NCBI RefSeq assembly: GCF_028745505.1
Contig: NZ_JAQZZL010000001.1
Location: 62,001 to 126,000 of the forward strand
Length of the DNA stretch: 64,000 nucleotides
From: Lentisphaera marina
GTDB lineage: Bacteria; Verrucomicrobiota; Lentisphaeria; Lentisphaerales; Lentisphaeraceae
Direction of reading: 5' to 3'
This document shows positions 18,498 through 26,939 of the stretch, one piece after another. A program made the position numbers and the translations under genes. Within the stretch, counting starts at the first letter, position 1, and each line of letters begins with the position of its first letter. A model generated the notes under the pieces. The model had not been told where the DNA came from and did not search any database. It was given only the letters and a program-made list of their open reading frames with translations.

Positions 18498-18637
18498 AGA
18501 AAAAGAAAGAAAAAGAAAGGACAGGCCTTGGGGAAGAAAAAGAAAGGACAGGCCTTGGGGAAAGGCTAATCGAATAGAACTCCATGAAGAAAGAAAGGAC
18601 AGGCCTTGGGGAAAGGCTAATCGAATAGAACTCCATA
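18498..18637. repeat. tandem repeats with REP-like hairpin
   Basis: Purine-rich sequence leads into three copies of AAAGGACAGGCCTTGGGG, at about 18516, 18543 and 18594. The last two belong to a 51-bp tandem unit that ends in AATCGAATAGAACTCCAT; the first is a truncated unit 27 bp upstream. Each complete unit holds the small inverted repeat GCCTT-GGGGA-AAGGC. The repeats lie about 210 bp downstream of the RAYT-type transposase gene, so a REP-like role is possible. From 18638 to 18849 I see no gene or clear structure. Confidence 0.85.
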
Positions 18638-18849
18638 ACTGATCTCGTTTCTTGTATTTAGGGTGTATTTAGGTGGTCAAAATCATCTATAAAAATTCAT
18701 TTTATCTTTTTGTCAATAAAAGCGCAGAAATCGAGGAAAAACTTAGCCGAGGGAGTACAAAAACATCTAAAGTCAATGCAAGGGTCTCAAGACGGCTGTG
18801 AAGTCTTCCTGACTAAATTGAATATTTTGGATTAATTTGAGGGCTAAAT

Positions 18850-19803
18850 TCAGCCCGATTTCCGCCTTGGCTTCAATGAATAAATATCATTCCATTCATT
18901 CTCAGTATAAGGCTTATGAATTCTTTTCCATTTCATCTTCTCTGAGAACTTGGCCAATTTCTCCCGGACGTACGCTTCTGAGCCAATGACTAGGCATTTT
19001 GTGAAGAATCTACACTTATGAATAAATAGATCATCCCAGGCGAGTTCTTCAGATAAATTAACTTCCCTAAAGAACTCGACCAAGGTTTGCGAATCAGCAT
19101 TCTTATAACGACGTAGGCCAAGCATGTAAGCCCTAAAAACCTCTCTAAAATGCTTTTGCTTATCACTAACCCTCTTAGCTTCGATATCATAGCAAAAGAG
19201 ATCAAAAAAATCATGGTCCGAATTTCCAACAGATCCTCCAGCGAGGCGATCAGCATACCCACAGAAAAAGAAATCTTTAGGATCAGTGACAAGCCCTGCT
19301 CTCACTGGATTCAGACTGATGTAAGCCATTACTCGAAGCAAAGAATCTGACTGAGGTGAAACCTCAATCATTTCTGAATCAAACCTCTGACCAAACAAGC
19401 GGCCCCAAGATGAATGTTCTCGATTAAACCACTGAACGAATCTTTGCTCAAAGTTTCCTATAATAAACGAAATATCATGAATTTTCTCTCTAAATTCATC
19501 ACGCTGTGCTGAACTTATAAACTCAATCTCATCGTTTTGTTTAAACTTCCTGTAACGATTCAATAATGTGACATCATCCATTTGCTTAGTGGGTGGTACT
19601 TTTATTAAAAGATGAAAATGATTATCCATGAACACATAATCGATCACTTGATAGCTCAGCTTTGTATAGCCCGCAAAAAGTAATTCTTTGAGTTTATATT
19701 TCTCCTGATCTCGAAACAACATACGTCCACCAGCGACTCGATTGGTCACAAGATAATAAACTGCTTGATCTGAACAACTTTCTTTAATACGGTTATGAGC
19801 CAT
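18850..19803 (-). CDS. REP-associated (Y1/HUH) transposase, RAYT type
   Basis: This 317-aa single-strand transposase of the IS200/Y1 superfamily has the N-terminal YYLVTNRVAGGRMLF, the metal-binding HUH motif in MDNHFHLLIKVP, a catalytic Tyr candidate in VMAYISLNPVRAGLV and GRLFGQRFDSEMIE typical of RAYTs. RAYTs nick and rejoin REP-hairpin DNA. ATG 19803 is preceded by a strong AAAGGAGA site; the in-frame extension to 19863 has none. The gene sits between two copies of the pgl 3' end, so it, or the event that brought it, is linked to that duplication. No IS terminal repeats were found around it. Confidence 0.88.
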   Translation of the reverse strand: MAHNRIKESCSDQAVYYLVTNRVAGGRMLFRDQEKYKLKELLFAGYTKLSYQVIDYVFMDNHFHLLIKVPPTKQMDDVTLLNRYRKFKQNDEIEFISSAQRDEFREKIHDISFIIGNFEQRFVQWFNREHSSWGRLFGQRFDSEMIEVSPQSDSLLRVMAYISLNPVRAGLVTDPKDFFFCGYADRLAGGSVGNSDHDFFDLFCYDIEAKRVSDKQKHFREVFRAYMLGLRRYKNADSQTLVEFFREVNLSEELAWDDLFIHKCRFFTKCLVIGSEAYVREKLAKFSEKMKWKRIHKPYTENEWNDIYSLKPRRKSG

Positions 19804-19861
19804 AACTTTCTCCTTTCCAATACGGAGAATATAAATCAATACATCATCAAAAGCAAATAAC

Positions 19862-19890
19862 AAAAAAGGCCCGTTAAAACGGACCTTTTT
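19862..19890 (-). terminator. pgl terminator
   Basis: On the minus strand the transcript folds as AAGGTCCGT-TTTA-ACGGGCCTT (one G-U pair) and ends in a T-run, directly after the pgl stop at 19918. Confidence 0.85.
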
Positions 19891-20132
19891 TGAGTGAATG
19901 TGGATATTAAGTCTAGATTATGCTTCGACTTGGCAAACCATTACTTCACCTTTAGTTGCACGTAAAAAACGTGCTAATGGATAATCGCATGCAGGATCTT
20001 CTAACGCTTCAGTAAGAATCTTACCCTTTGCACCATCTAATGCGCCCTTGAATAGTACGACTGTTTTCTTTGAACTTGTCAAAGCATTCATAGTCCAACT
20101 CCAGCGTTCTTTAGGTTCGTAAGATGCTGTAG
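19862..20132. repeat. 271-bp direct repeat copy 2 (within intact pgl)
   Basis: Partner of 18227-18497, same length with no gaps. It spans the pgl terminator and the last third of the pgl coding region, ending at GTAG (20129-20132) inside the gene. Confidence 0.92.
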
Positions 20133-20562
20133 CACGTACGAGCCAATCAGCTTCTTTACCTTCTGTTTCTAAAGCATCAGAACCTGGAAACAAGCTCGCT
20201 ATATGACCATCATCACCAAATCCGAGAAGTAGTAAATCAGCTTGCGGTAAATCGCCTTCACTTACTGACTGCATATAACCTGCAGCCATTTCTGCGTTGT
20301 CCGCAAATGGTAAAGGCACTAAGTCTTCATTACCTAAAAGTTCACGCACTTTACCAAAGTTACTACCAGAGTCATCATAGTCGACTAAACGCTCGTCATT
20401 CCAAGTCCAAGTCGTCTTTCCGTTTAGAGCTCCTAGGTCATTAAAACCTTGAATGAGTGGGGGGAGAGTCGAACCACCTGATAAAACTACGAGTCCCGCT
20501 AAGGAATTTTTCAGTTCGTCTGCTAAAGTGGCAAAACTATCATATTTCTTTATTTTATGCAT
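19918..20562 (-). CDS. pgl: 6-phosphogluconolactonase
   Basis: This 214-aa cytosolic enzyme hydrolyses 6-phosphogluconolactone to 6-phosphogluconate, the second step of the oxidative pentose-phosphate pathway; gnd for the next step is at 40288. Family motifs are VVLSGGSTLPPL, WNDERLVDYDDSGSNFG, and LLGFGDDGHIASLFPGSDAL with the catalytic His. The C-terminal third is repeated at 18283-18497. It is divergently transcribed from tatA across a 93-base gap that must hold both promoters. It is slightly shorter than the usual 230-250 aa but all motifs are intact. Confidence 0.94.
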   Translation of the reverse strand: MHKIKKYDSFATLADELKNSLAGLVVLSGGSTLPPLIQGFNDLGALNGKTTWTWNDERLVDYDDSGSNFGKVRELLGNEDLVPLPFADNAEMAAGYMQSVSEGDLPQADLLLLGFGDDGHIASLFPGSDALETEGKEADWLVRATASYEPKERWSWTMNALTSSKKTVVLFKGALDGAKGKILTEALEDPACDYPLARFLRATKGEVMVCQVEA

Positions 20563-20655
20563 TATTACTTATTCTCCTTGAGTATTTTGGCATGTAAATT
20601 AAAGTGAAGACCATAATTTTAAACAGCTTTCAAGCATAAACTTCAGGAATTAATT

Positions 20656-20943
20656 ATGAATACAACACTTGCCTTCCTGGGTACACCAGAAATCGTTATG
20701 ATTGTCGTAGCAGTACTCCTTATCTTTGGCCCTAAAAAAATTCCACAACTCGCCCGTTCACTTGGTAAAGCAAAACGCGAATTCAACGAAGCCAAAAGTG
20801 CCTTCAACGACGCTGTTGATGAGGAAGAATCTAAAGAAGAACCAAAAAAGATTGCACCTCCTGCTGAAGAAGAGATCGTAACTGATGAAGCTCCTACAGC
20901 GAAAGAGGAAGCAAAAGAAGAAGCTAAAAGCGAATCTAAATAA
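20656..20943 (+). CDS. tatA: twin-arginine translocase subunit TatA
   Basis: This 95-aa membrane protein forms the variable-size part of the Tat pore for folded proteins. It has a short periplasmic N-terminus, one transmembrane helix, the FGPKKIPQLARSLGKAKREF hinge and amphipathic helix, and a highly charged Glu/Lys-rich tail. The tail lacks features that would mark TatB, and no separate tatB is visible, so this may serve both roles. It lies directly upstream of tatC, separated by a predicted terminator hairpin. Confidence 0.93.
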   Translation: MNTTLAFLGTPEIVMIVVAVLLIFGPKKIPQLARSLGKAKREFNEAKSAFNDAVDEEESKEEPKKIAPPAEEEIVTDEAPTAKEEAKEEAKSESK

Positions 20944-20970
20944 GCCCTCCTTTGCCAACTTTAATTTATC

Positions 20971-21003
20971 GCCACCCTATCAACATGGGGTGGTGTTTTT
21001 TTC
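20971..21003 (+). terminator. hairpin and T-tract just before tatC
   Basis: CCACCC (20972-20977) pairs with GGGTGG (20988-20993) and is followed by seven T residues ending at 21002, seven bases before the tatC ATG. It looks like a Rho-independent terminator or attenuator between tatA and tatC. Confidence 0.75.
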
Positions 21004-21009
21004 TTGACT

Positions 21010-22440
21010 ATGAATAACTACGACGATTATCACAACGCTGACGAGAACGATGAGAACCTACAAGAAATGGGTTTATTGGATCATTTAAATGATCTACGTG
21101 TGGCCATGTTTAAAGGCTTAATTGCTCTCTTGGTTCTTTTCCCTTTCGGCGCCTTTATGTCTAAACCGCTTATTGGCCAACTCACTTCAATGACCAAAGT
21201 CCCTACTCTACAGGCAATCATGCCGGCAGAGACTTTTATGGAACAACTCAAAGTCGGTCTCATCATTGCAGCATTCATGCTCATCCCCTACCTGACTTAC
21301 TTGGCGTGGAACTTCATTTGCCCTGCCCTGTATGAAAAGGAAAAGCAATGGGGGAAAAACATTGTCGTTAGCTCAACATTGCTGTTTTTAGCAGGCTCCA
21401 TGTTTGCCTACTTCCAAATCCTACCTGCCACACTCGACTTCTTTTATTCGCAAAATATCCCTGGCGTTGAATACAAACCACGACTCGCAAGTGTCACTGG
21501 TTTTGCATTGCAAATTTGCGGGGCATCTGGCCTCATGGCTCAGTTGCCGGTTATTACGACAATCCTCTACGCTCTTAATATTGTCAGCCTAGAGAAACTC
21601 AAATCTTCGCGAAGTATCGTATTTATTTCAATCCTCATTGTTTCTGCTTTACTCACTCCTCCAGATGTTTTTTCACAATGTATGATCGGTATACCCGCCT
21701 ATGCCATTTTCGAAATCAGCCTTTTCCTTTGTGGCCTAATTGAGAGCAAACGTTCTGGAAAAAGCATACGACAAAAAATTCAGCAAGCTATTATTGCATT
21801 AATCATCCTTCTTGGGGGTGGCGCCTATTTAATGACCCGTGGCGCTGATTACTTAGAGAAACTCAAGAAAGATCGCGAAGCACCCGTGACTCAACTCAGC
21901 CAAGAAGAAGTACAAAAACTCATTACAGAACCCGAATCGCGCATTAAGCTCTTCGCAACTTTAGAGCAAGACAAGTTAGAGAAAAATGATCGACTGCTCA
22001 TTTTGAACACAATGGCTAAAAACTGGTCTGAACTGAAGGGAATTGAGCGTGCACGCCTTATTCAAAACAACTTTATTTTAAAGCCTATTGAAGATAAAAA
22101 CTCGCTAGATATTGAATTAGAGAACTTTATTAACCTCCCCGTTAATTTCCGTGCACAGTGGGCTTTTGAACTCAATGAGCAAACCTATTTGTGGCCAAAC
22201 AATGAATTCACCTACCAATACAAGTACCAGGAAAATCGTGTTCTCGACCGTCTAATCTTAAAAAATATTAACCTAGCAATCCCTGCTCTGCAAAATATTA
22301 ATGAGTGGTCAAATGTCACTCCTCTTCTACTCATTTTAGACGCCAAAAATATTGATGGCACTAACTTGACTGAACTCAATAAAATTTCTCAAGCAACATC
22401 AACTCCAGCTGCTAAACCACAGGCCGAAACACGTGATTGA
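21010..22440 (+). CDS. tatC: Tat translocase subunit TatC with long C-terminal extension
   Basis: TatC is the inner-membrane receptor for twin-arginine signal peptides. The TatC core (residues about 15-270) starts with LLDHLNDLRVAMFKG (usual form HL.ELR) and has IMPAETFMEQLKVG, the conserved helices and SALLTPPDVFSQCM. At 476 aa it is about 200 aa longer than usual. The extra part contains a further hydrophobic segment (AIIALIILLGGGAYLM) and a soluble domain I do not recognise. ATG 21010 or TTG 21004 may be the start; the nearest purine-rich sites lie within the preceding hairpin. It overlaps the SNF2 gene at its 3' end. Confidence 0.92.
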   Translation: MNNYDDYHNADENDENLQEMGLLDHLNDLRVAMFKGLIALLVLFPFGAFMSKPLIGQLTSMTKVPTLQAIMPAETFMEQLKVGLIIAAFMLIPYLTYLAWNFICPALYEKEKQWGKNIVVSSTLLFLAGSMFAYFQILPATLDFFYSQNIPGVEYKPRLASVTGFALQICGASGLMAQLPVITTILYALNIVSLEKLKSSRSIVFISILIVSALLTPPDVFSQCMIGIPAYAIFEISLFLCGLIESKRSGKSIRQKIQQAIIALIILLGGGAYLMTRGADYLEKLKKDREAPVTQLSQEEVQKLITEPESRIKLFATLEQDKLEKNDRLLILNTMAKNWSELKGIERARLIQNNFILKPIEDKNSLDIELENFINLPVNFRAQWAFELNEQTYLWPNNEFTYQYKYQENRVLDRLILKNINLAIPALQNINEWSNVTPLLLILDAKNIDGTNLTELNKISQATSTPAAKPQAETRD

Positions 22441-25400
22441 ATTTCTCAAAAAACATTGTCGCCCAGAAACTATTTCCTTAGCTCAACAGATTGCCGATGC
22501 CGGCATGGTCATTGCTCTTAGCCAACGTCCCAATGGCTTCAATGCCAAGATCGCTGCTCAACGTGGTCGATTGATGCAAGTCGACATTACGCTAAGCCCT
22601 GAGCAAGTTCACAACCGTTGCTCCTGCGGTGTCTCTGGCGCTCCTTGTGAGCACGCTGCGGCCGCTTTACTCGCTTGGGAAAAACGCTTCCCCGATAGCG
22701 CGCAATTTTTTCTCAATACAAAAGAAGAAGATTTGGCTCCGACTCAACCGCCTATCACTATCAGTCGTTCTAGTACGCCATCTTTGGAAAGCCTTTTACT
22801 CAACCTCAATCAGAAAAAAGCTGGCCTCGAAGTATTTGTCACTAGTGTCAACCCCACTCTTTTCACTTTAGAGATCAATATCACTTACGAGAAACGTAAA
22901 TTTTCTTCCTCAAACTTTAAAAGTTTAACGGAAACAGGCACTGGCCCCGCAAAGCTTACAATTGATCACTTTGATATTGATGACCGCGAGATCATGAATC
23001 TCCTCGCAGATCTTCCCAAAGAAGGCCGTTTATGGACTGTGAAGGCGAGCTTACTCAATCGCGTCCTTAAACTTCGCCAAGGTCGCGAAATCAAACTTGA
23101 AGGTGAGATCGTACAAGTGATTGCCGATGATCTGCAAGCGGGCTTGCGTCGCACTTCGGAAAACGACGGTTTTGCCATCATCCCTGCCTTTCAACTAGAC
23201 ACTTTAGTCGACGTTAGCGAGTTCGAACTTTTCTACCTGCATGATGGTATTTGGGCATTGCTCAATCACAACCTTTGGAAAGTGAACGATAAGCTCCCTT
23301 ATAAAACCATGAAAAAGTGGTTTGATGATGGGAAAATTCACCTCCCACGACTTCCTGAAGGCGATTTCATCCTCCCTCTCTTTGAAGATAATAAAGAAAT
23401 TATTAAAGATCAAAGCTTACAACCGCGCCTCATTCTTGACTGGCAGGACATTTCAATTAAAATGGATCTCTTTTTTGATTATGGCGATGTACAATGCCGT
23501 TATAATGAAGAGACTTACGTCATTCCTTGTGGCAGCAAAACAATTTGCCGTGATCGCAACTTAGAAAGCGAATTTATCGAAGCCATCGAAAAAATGGGTT
23601 TCGTCGAAGAAAATAATTATTGGTGGATTGCTGGTTTTGATAAAATCGTCGCCTTTGCTATGGCATGGAAAGAGAATCGCCTCCCTCTACTATGGAACTT
23701 CTCTTGTTCACCTTCATTCCAGAAAGCTCTACTCAACAACCAAGTAGCGAGCTTAACTGTAAAAACTGAGAACGAAGGCCAACAACTCATTGATGTGGAC
23801 CTCAAATTCCGTTCGCAGGACGAGCATTTAATTACTTGGAATGATTTACAAAAAGCCGTTCAACTCGACAAAGAATTTGTTTTCAGTGAAGATGGTACTT
23901 TAATTCGCATAGAAAATCAACTCAAAGAAACTGTTGCAGCACTTCCTGAGCTAAACATGACCAATCGTGGTAAAGTTCAATTCCCACGCCATCATGCCTT
24001 ACTCATCAGCACACTCCTTCAACGCTTCTTTGACCCAAATGAAAAATCTAGCTGGTCCGGACTCTACGACATGGTTAATGGGCAAACTGCCGACCTCAGT
24101 CAGCTTGATAAAAGCCTCACAGAAATGCTACGTGATTATCAAGTCGATGGTCTTCATTGGTTAATCAACATGAAGAATGCCAACTGCGGCGCCATCTTAG
24201 CAGATGAAATGGGTCTCGGTAAAACCATCCAAACCCTCTCCATGTTGGCTTCATTAGATAAGACCGAGCCTTGCCTCATCGTCTGCCCTTCAAGTTTGAT
24301 GGAAAACTGGCAAAAAGAAGCCAAACGTTTTACACCTGATTTAAAAACCTGTATCATTTCAGGCGATAGTACCGAGCGCAAAAAAGTTATTGGTGAGCGC
24401 TATGAATACGACATGCTTATTACATCCTACTCCTTACTTAGACGCGATATGGACCTTTATTCAAAAGTCAGATTCGATACGGTTGTCTTGGATGAAGCTC
24501 AACAAATCAAAAACCATCGTTCTCAGAGTGCTTTATCCTGCCGTAGCCTCCAGGCTGATAGCCGTTTAGCACTCACTGGTACCCCACTGGAAAACTCTGC
24601 TGCTGACCTTTGGTCAGTATTCGAATTTTTATCGCCAAGCTTGTTAGGTTCTAAGAAAAACTTTGAAGCGGCTTTCAAAGAAGACCAAGTTAACCCGAAG
24701 GCTCAGTATATTGCATTAAAGAAATTGCGCCCCTTCATTCTTCGTCGTCTGAAAAAAGATGTTTTGCCTCAATTACCTCCGAAACAGGAGCAGGTTATTG
24801 AGTTCAAACTTAGCGATCAAGAACAAGAACTTTATAAAGCGATTGCCGAAAACTTCCTACAAGATATTCTTCAGGATGAAACTGCATTTTCTAAGCGTCG
24901 TTTAGATATCTTATCGCTTATCACACGTTTGCGCCAAACCTGTTCTCACCCGGCTCTACTGCCAGAAGATTTTAAAGCTCAAGAAATTGAATCATCTAAA
25001 TTTAAGCTCTTCCAAGAACTCGTTGAAGAAATTCGTGATTCGAGTCACCGAGCTCTAGTGTTCAGTCAGTTCACTTCCATGCTCAGTATCATGCGTGATT
25101 GGTTAGACGAACAAGGGATCAAATATTGTTACCTCGATGGTTCGACGAAAAAACGCCAGGACTTGGTTGATCAATTCAATGAAGATGAAGAGATTCAATT
25201 CTTCCTTCTCAGCCTCAAAGCTGGTGGTACAGGCCTGAACTTAACTGGTGCCGACACGGTTATTCACTATGACAACTGGTGGAATCCCATGGTCGTTAAC
25301 CAAGCGAGTGACCGTGCTCACCGTATTGGTCAAACACGCAATGTAAACATCATTAAATTGGTTGCCCAAAACACTATTGAAGAGAAAATCATTCAATTAC

Positions 25401-25498
25401 AGAAGACCAAAGAAAAGCTCTTTGATCAACTCGTTGAAGGTTCACTCAAATCCTCTTCTGAACTTTCGGAAAATGACATCCGCTTCTTGCTCGGCTAA
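22433..25498 (+). CDS. SWIM zinc-finger SNF2-family helicase
   Basis: This 1021-aa ATP-dependent DNA translocase of the Swi2/Snf2 superfamily (HepA/RapA-like group) has an N-terminal SWIM finger, RCSCGVSGAPCEHAAAA, at about residues 62-80. A long middle region follows, then the helicase: motif I DEMGLGKTIQTLS (about 590), II DEAQQIKN (about 688), III LTGTPLENSAADLWS, V SLKAGGTGLNLTGAD and VI QASDRAHRIGQT. The GTG start at 22433 overlaps the tatC stop, implying coupling. The likely role is chromatin-like remodelling or transcription recycling; the specific target is unknown. Confidence 0.93.
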   Translation: MIEFLKKHCRPETISLAQQIADAGMVIALSQRPNGFNAKIAAQRGRLMQVDITLSPEQVHNRCSCGVSGAPCEHAAAALLAWEKRFPDSAQFFLNTKEEDLAPTQPPITISRSSTPSLESLLLNLNQKKAGLEVFVTSVNPTLFTLEINITYEKRKFSSSNFKSLTETGTGPAKLTIDHFDIDDREIMNLLADLPKEGRLWTVKASLLNRVLKLRQGREIKLEGEIVQVIADDLQAGLRRTSENDGFAIIPAFQLDTLVDVSEFELFYLHDGIWALLNHNLWKVNDKLPYKTMKKWFDDGKIHLPRLPEGDFILPLFEDNKEIIKDQSLQPRLILDWQDISIKMDLFFDYGDVQCRYNEETYVIPCGSKTICRDRNLESEFIEAIEKMGFVEENNYWWIAGFDKIVAFAMAWKENRLPLLWNFSCSPSFQKALLNNQVASLTVKTENEGQQLIDVDLKFRSQDEHLITWNDLQKAVQLDKEFVFSEDGTLIRIENQLKETVAALPELNMTNRGKVQFPRHHALLISTLLQRFFDPNEKSSWSGLYDMVNGQTADLSQLDKSLTEMLRDYQVDGLHWLINMKNANCGAILADEMGLGKTIQTLSMLASLDKTEPCLIVCPSSLMENWQKEAKRFTPDLKTCIISGDSTERKKVIGERYEYDMLITSYSLLRRDMDLYSKVRFDTVVLDEAQQIKNHRSQSALSCRSLQADSRLALTGTPLENSAADLWSVFEFLSPSLLGSKKNFEAAFKEDQVNPKAQYIALKKLRPFILRRLKKDVLPQLPPKQEQVIEFKLSDQEQELYKAIAENFLQDILQDETAFSKRRLDILSLITRLRQTCSHPALLPEDFKAQEIESSKFKLFQELVEEIRDSSHRALVFSQFTSMLSIMRDWLDEQGIKYCYLDGSTKKRQDLVDQFNEDEEIQFFLLSLKAGGTGLNLTGADTVIHYDNWWNPMVVNQASDRAHRIGQTRNVNIIKLVAQNTIEEKIIQLQKTKEKLFDQLVEGSLKSSSELSENDIRFLLG

Positions 25499-25616
25499 TC
25501 TTCATTTGACACTCAATCACTTCTATGGTATTATAAACTTGGAGTGATTGGAGGTAGTCAATAATATTTGACTTGCACACTCCTATATTAAAACATAAAA
25601 GAAAGGAGAGTGCCTT

Positions 25617-25859
25617 ATGGAAGCACTAGCAGCAACATGTATGATAATTGGGGCAATAATTGCCATCATTTTTGGTTTCATTTTATTAATGAAAGCATTT
25701 CAAGAGTCAATTCTTTGGGGACTGGGTTACCTATTTGTACCATTCGTCAGCCTCATCTTTATTATTGTTCACTGGCAAGAAGCCAAAAGCCCCTTTTTGA
25801 AAGGTTTAATTGCCTTACCTTTTTACGGCCTGGGAATCGCATTAATGCCAACACAGTAA
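25617..25859 (+). CDS. small two-helix membrane protein
   Basis: This 80-aa protein has a strong ribosome site (AAAGGAG) and two or three hydrophobic helices: residues 5-27, 33-52 and a weaker C-terminal one. It contains IVHWQEAKSPFLKG. I do not recognise the family. It is followed by a good terminator, so it is a single-gene unit. An overlapping frame at 25610 has no comparable signal. Confidence 0.75.
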   Translation: MEALAATCMIIGAIIAIIFGFILLMKAFQESILWGLGYLFVPFVSLIFIIVHWQEAKSPFLKGLIALPFYGLGIALMPTQ

Positions 25860-25880
25860 ACTGACTGAGTTTTAAGCATT

Positions 25881-25911
25881 GGCTTGTATCCTGCGATACA
25901 AGCCTTTTTTT
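25881..25911 (+). terminator. terminator after the small membrane protein
   Basis: GGCTTGTATC (25881-25890), loop CTGC, GATACAAGCC (25895-25904), followed by a seven-T run. Confidence 0.93.
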
Positions 25912-26024
25912 GTGGACCATTCAAAAACTCACCAAAACTTCATCCATTCTTACCCAAGTTTATTAGGCGAAATATAAATATCCTCATAAAGTAATAAATG
26001 AAAAAGATTTAGGAGTTCAACACA

Positions 26025-26939
26025 ATGATCAATCGGCGTCAATTAATAAGTAAAGGTAGTGGACTGGCACTCGGCAGCTCTCTACTTCACCCCATACAAG
26101 CTACTCCCCAAGAGCTAAAAAAACTCGAGCTCATTGAACTCGGTAAAAGTGGGATTAAAACCAGTCGTCTTGCTCAAGGGACTGGCACTCGTGGTGGTGG
26201 ACGCCACTCCAATCAAACACGACCTGGTTTTCAACATTTTGTCAAACTCATGCAACATGCTTACGATCGAGGTGTTAGGCTTTTTGACTTGGCAGATCAG
26301 TATGGCTCACATATTTATTTCCGTGAAGCACTACGACATATCCCCCGTGAAGAAATCACAATACTTAGTAAAGTCCAATACCGTCTTGATGGCAAAAAAC
26401 CTCAAGACATGAGTCCTTCGGAGCAAAGACAATTCGCCAAAAATGCACTTGAACGCTTTCGATCTGAACTAAAAGTTGACGTGATCGACATTATGCTCAT
26501 GCATAATATGACGACAGAAAAATGGGACGAAGAACTCGCTGGTTATATCGAAGTTTTACAGGAATATCAACAAGCGGGAAAGATTAAAGCCATTGGCATG
26601 TCTTGCCACACTCTACCTGCACTCAAGAGAGCTACTGAATTAGATTGGATGAATGTTGCTTTAACACGAATCAATCCCTATGGAAAAATCATGGACGGCC
26701 CTCCAGAAGAGGTGATGCCAATTCAGAGAAAATTTAAGCAAAAAGGTGTTGGGGTAATTGGCATGAAAATTTATGGTGCAGGAAAGTTACTTGATAAAAA
26801 AGATGAATGCATGCGTTTTGCACAAGGTCTCGATTACCTCGACTCTATGACCATCGGCTCTACAAGTACTGAGGAAATTGACGAAAATATTCGCCTCATG
26901 CAAAAATACCCTCACAGACTAACTAACTCAGTGAAATAA
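26025..26939 (+). CDS. aldo/keto reductase with twin-arginine leader
   Basis: This 304-aa protein has the AKR barrel pattern: GKSGIKTSRLAQGTGTRGG, catalytic Asp and Tyr in LFDLADQYGSH, a Lys candidate in ILSKVQYRLD, DVIDIMLMHNM at the usual catalytic His, and GSTSTEEIDENI for NADP binding. The N-terminus (INRRQLISKGSGLALGSSLL) has a twin-arginine, a hydrophobic stretch and IQA before the mature part, so it is probably exported folded by the Tat system encoded at 20656-22440. Its 3' end overlaps the convergent Gre-like gene by 17 bases. The substrate is unknown. Confidence 0.88.
   Translation: MINRRQLISKGSGLALGSSLLHPIQATPQELKKLELIELGKSGIKTSRLAQGTGTRGGGRHSNQTRPGFQHFVKLMQHAYDRGVRLFDLADQYGSHIYFREALRHIPREEITILSKVQYRLDGKKPQDMSPSEQRQFAKNALERFRSELKVDVIDIMLMHNMTTEKWDEELAGYIEVLQEYQQAGKIKAIGMSCHTLPALKRATELDWMNVALTRINPYGKIMDGPPEEVMPIQRKFKQKGVGVIGMKIYGAGKLLDKKDECMRFAQGLDYLDSMTIGSTSTEEIDENIRLMQKYPHRLTNSVK

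Noticed and set aside
18283..18636. 117-aa ORF with repeated MEFYSISLSPRPVLSFF
   Set aside because: It is a chance fusion of tandem-repeat DNA with the duplicated pgl end; no ribosome site and no family support for the repeat part.
18498..18637. CRISPR array
   Set aside because: Only two complete adjacent 51-bp units and one truncated unit, with no unique spacers between conserved repeats and no cas genes.
18227..20132. Composite transposon bounded by direct repeats
   Set aside because: The repeats are pgl coding sequence plus terminator, not IS elements, and no target duplication is visible.
25610..25864. 84-codon frame overlapping the small membrane protein
   Set aside because: The frame starting at ATG 25617 has a strong ribosome site and typical membrane helices; this one has neither.
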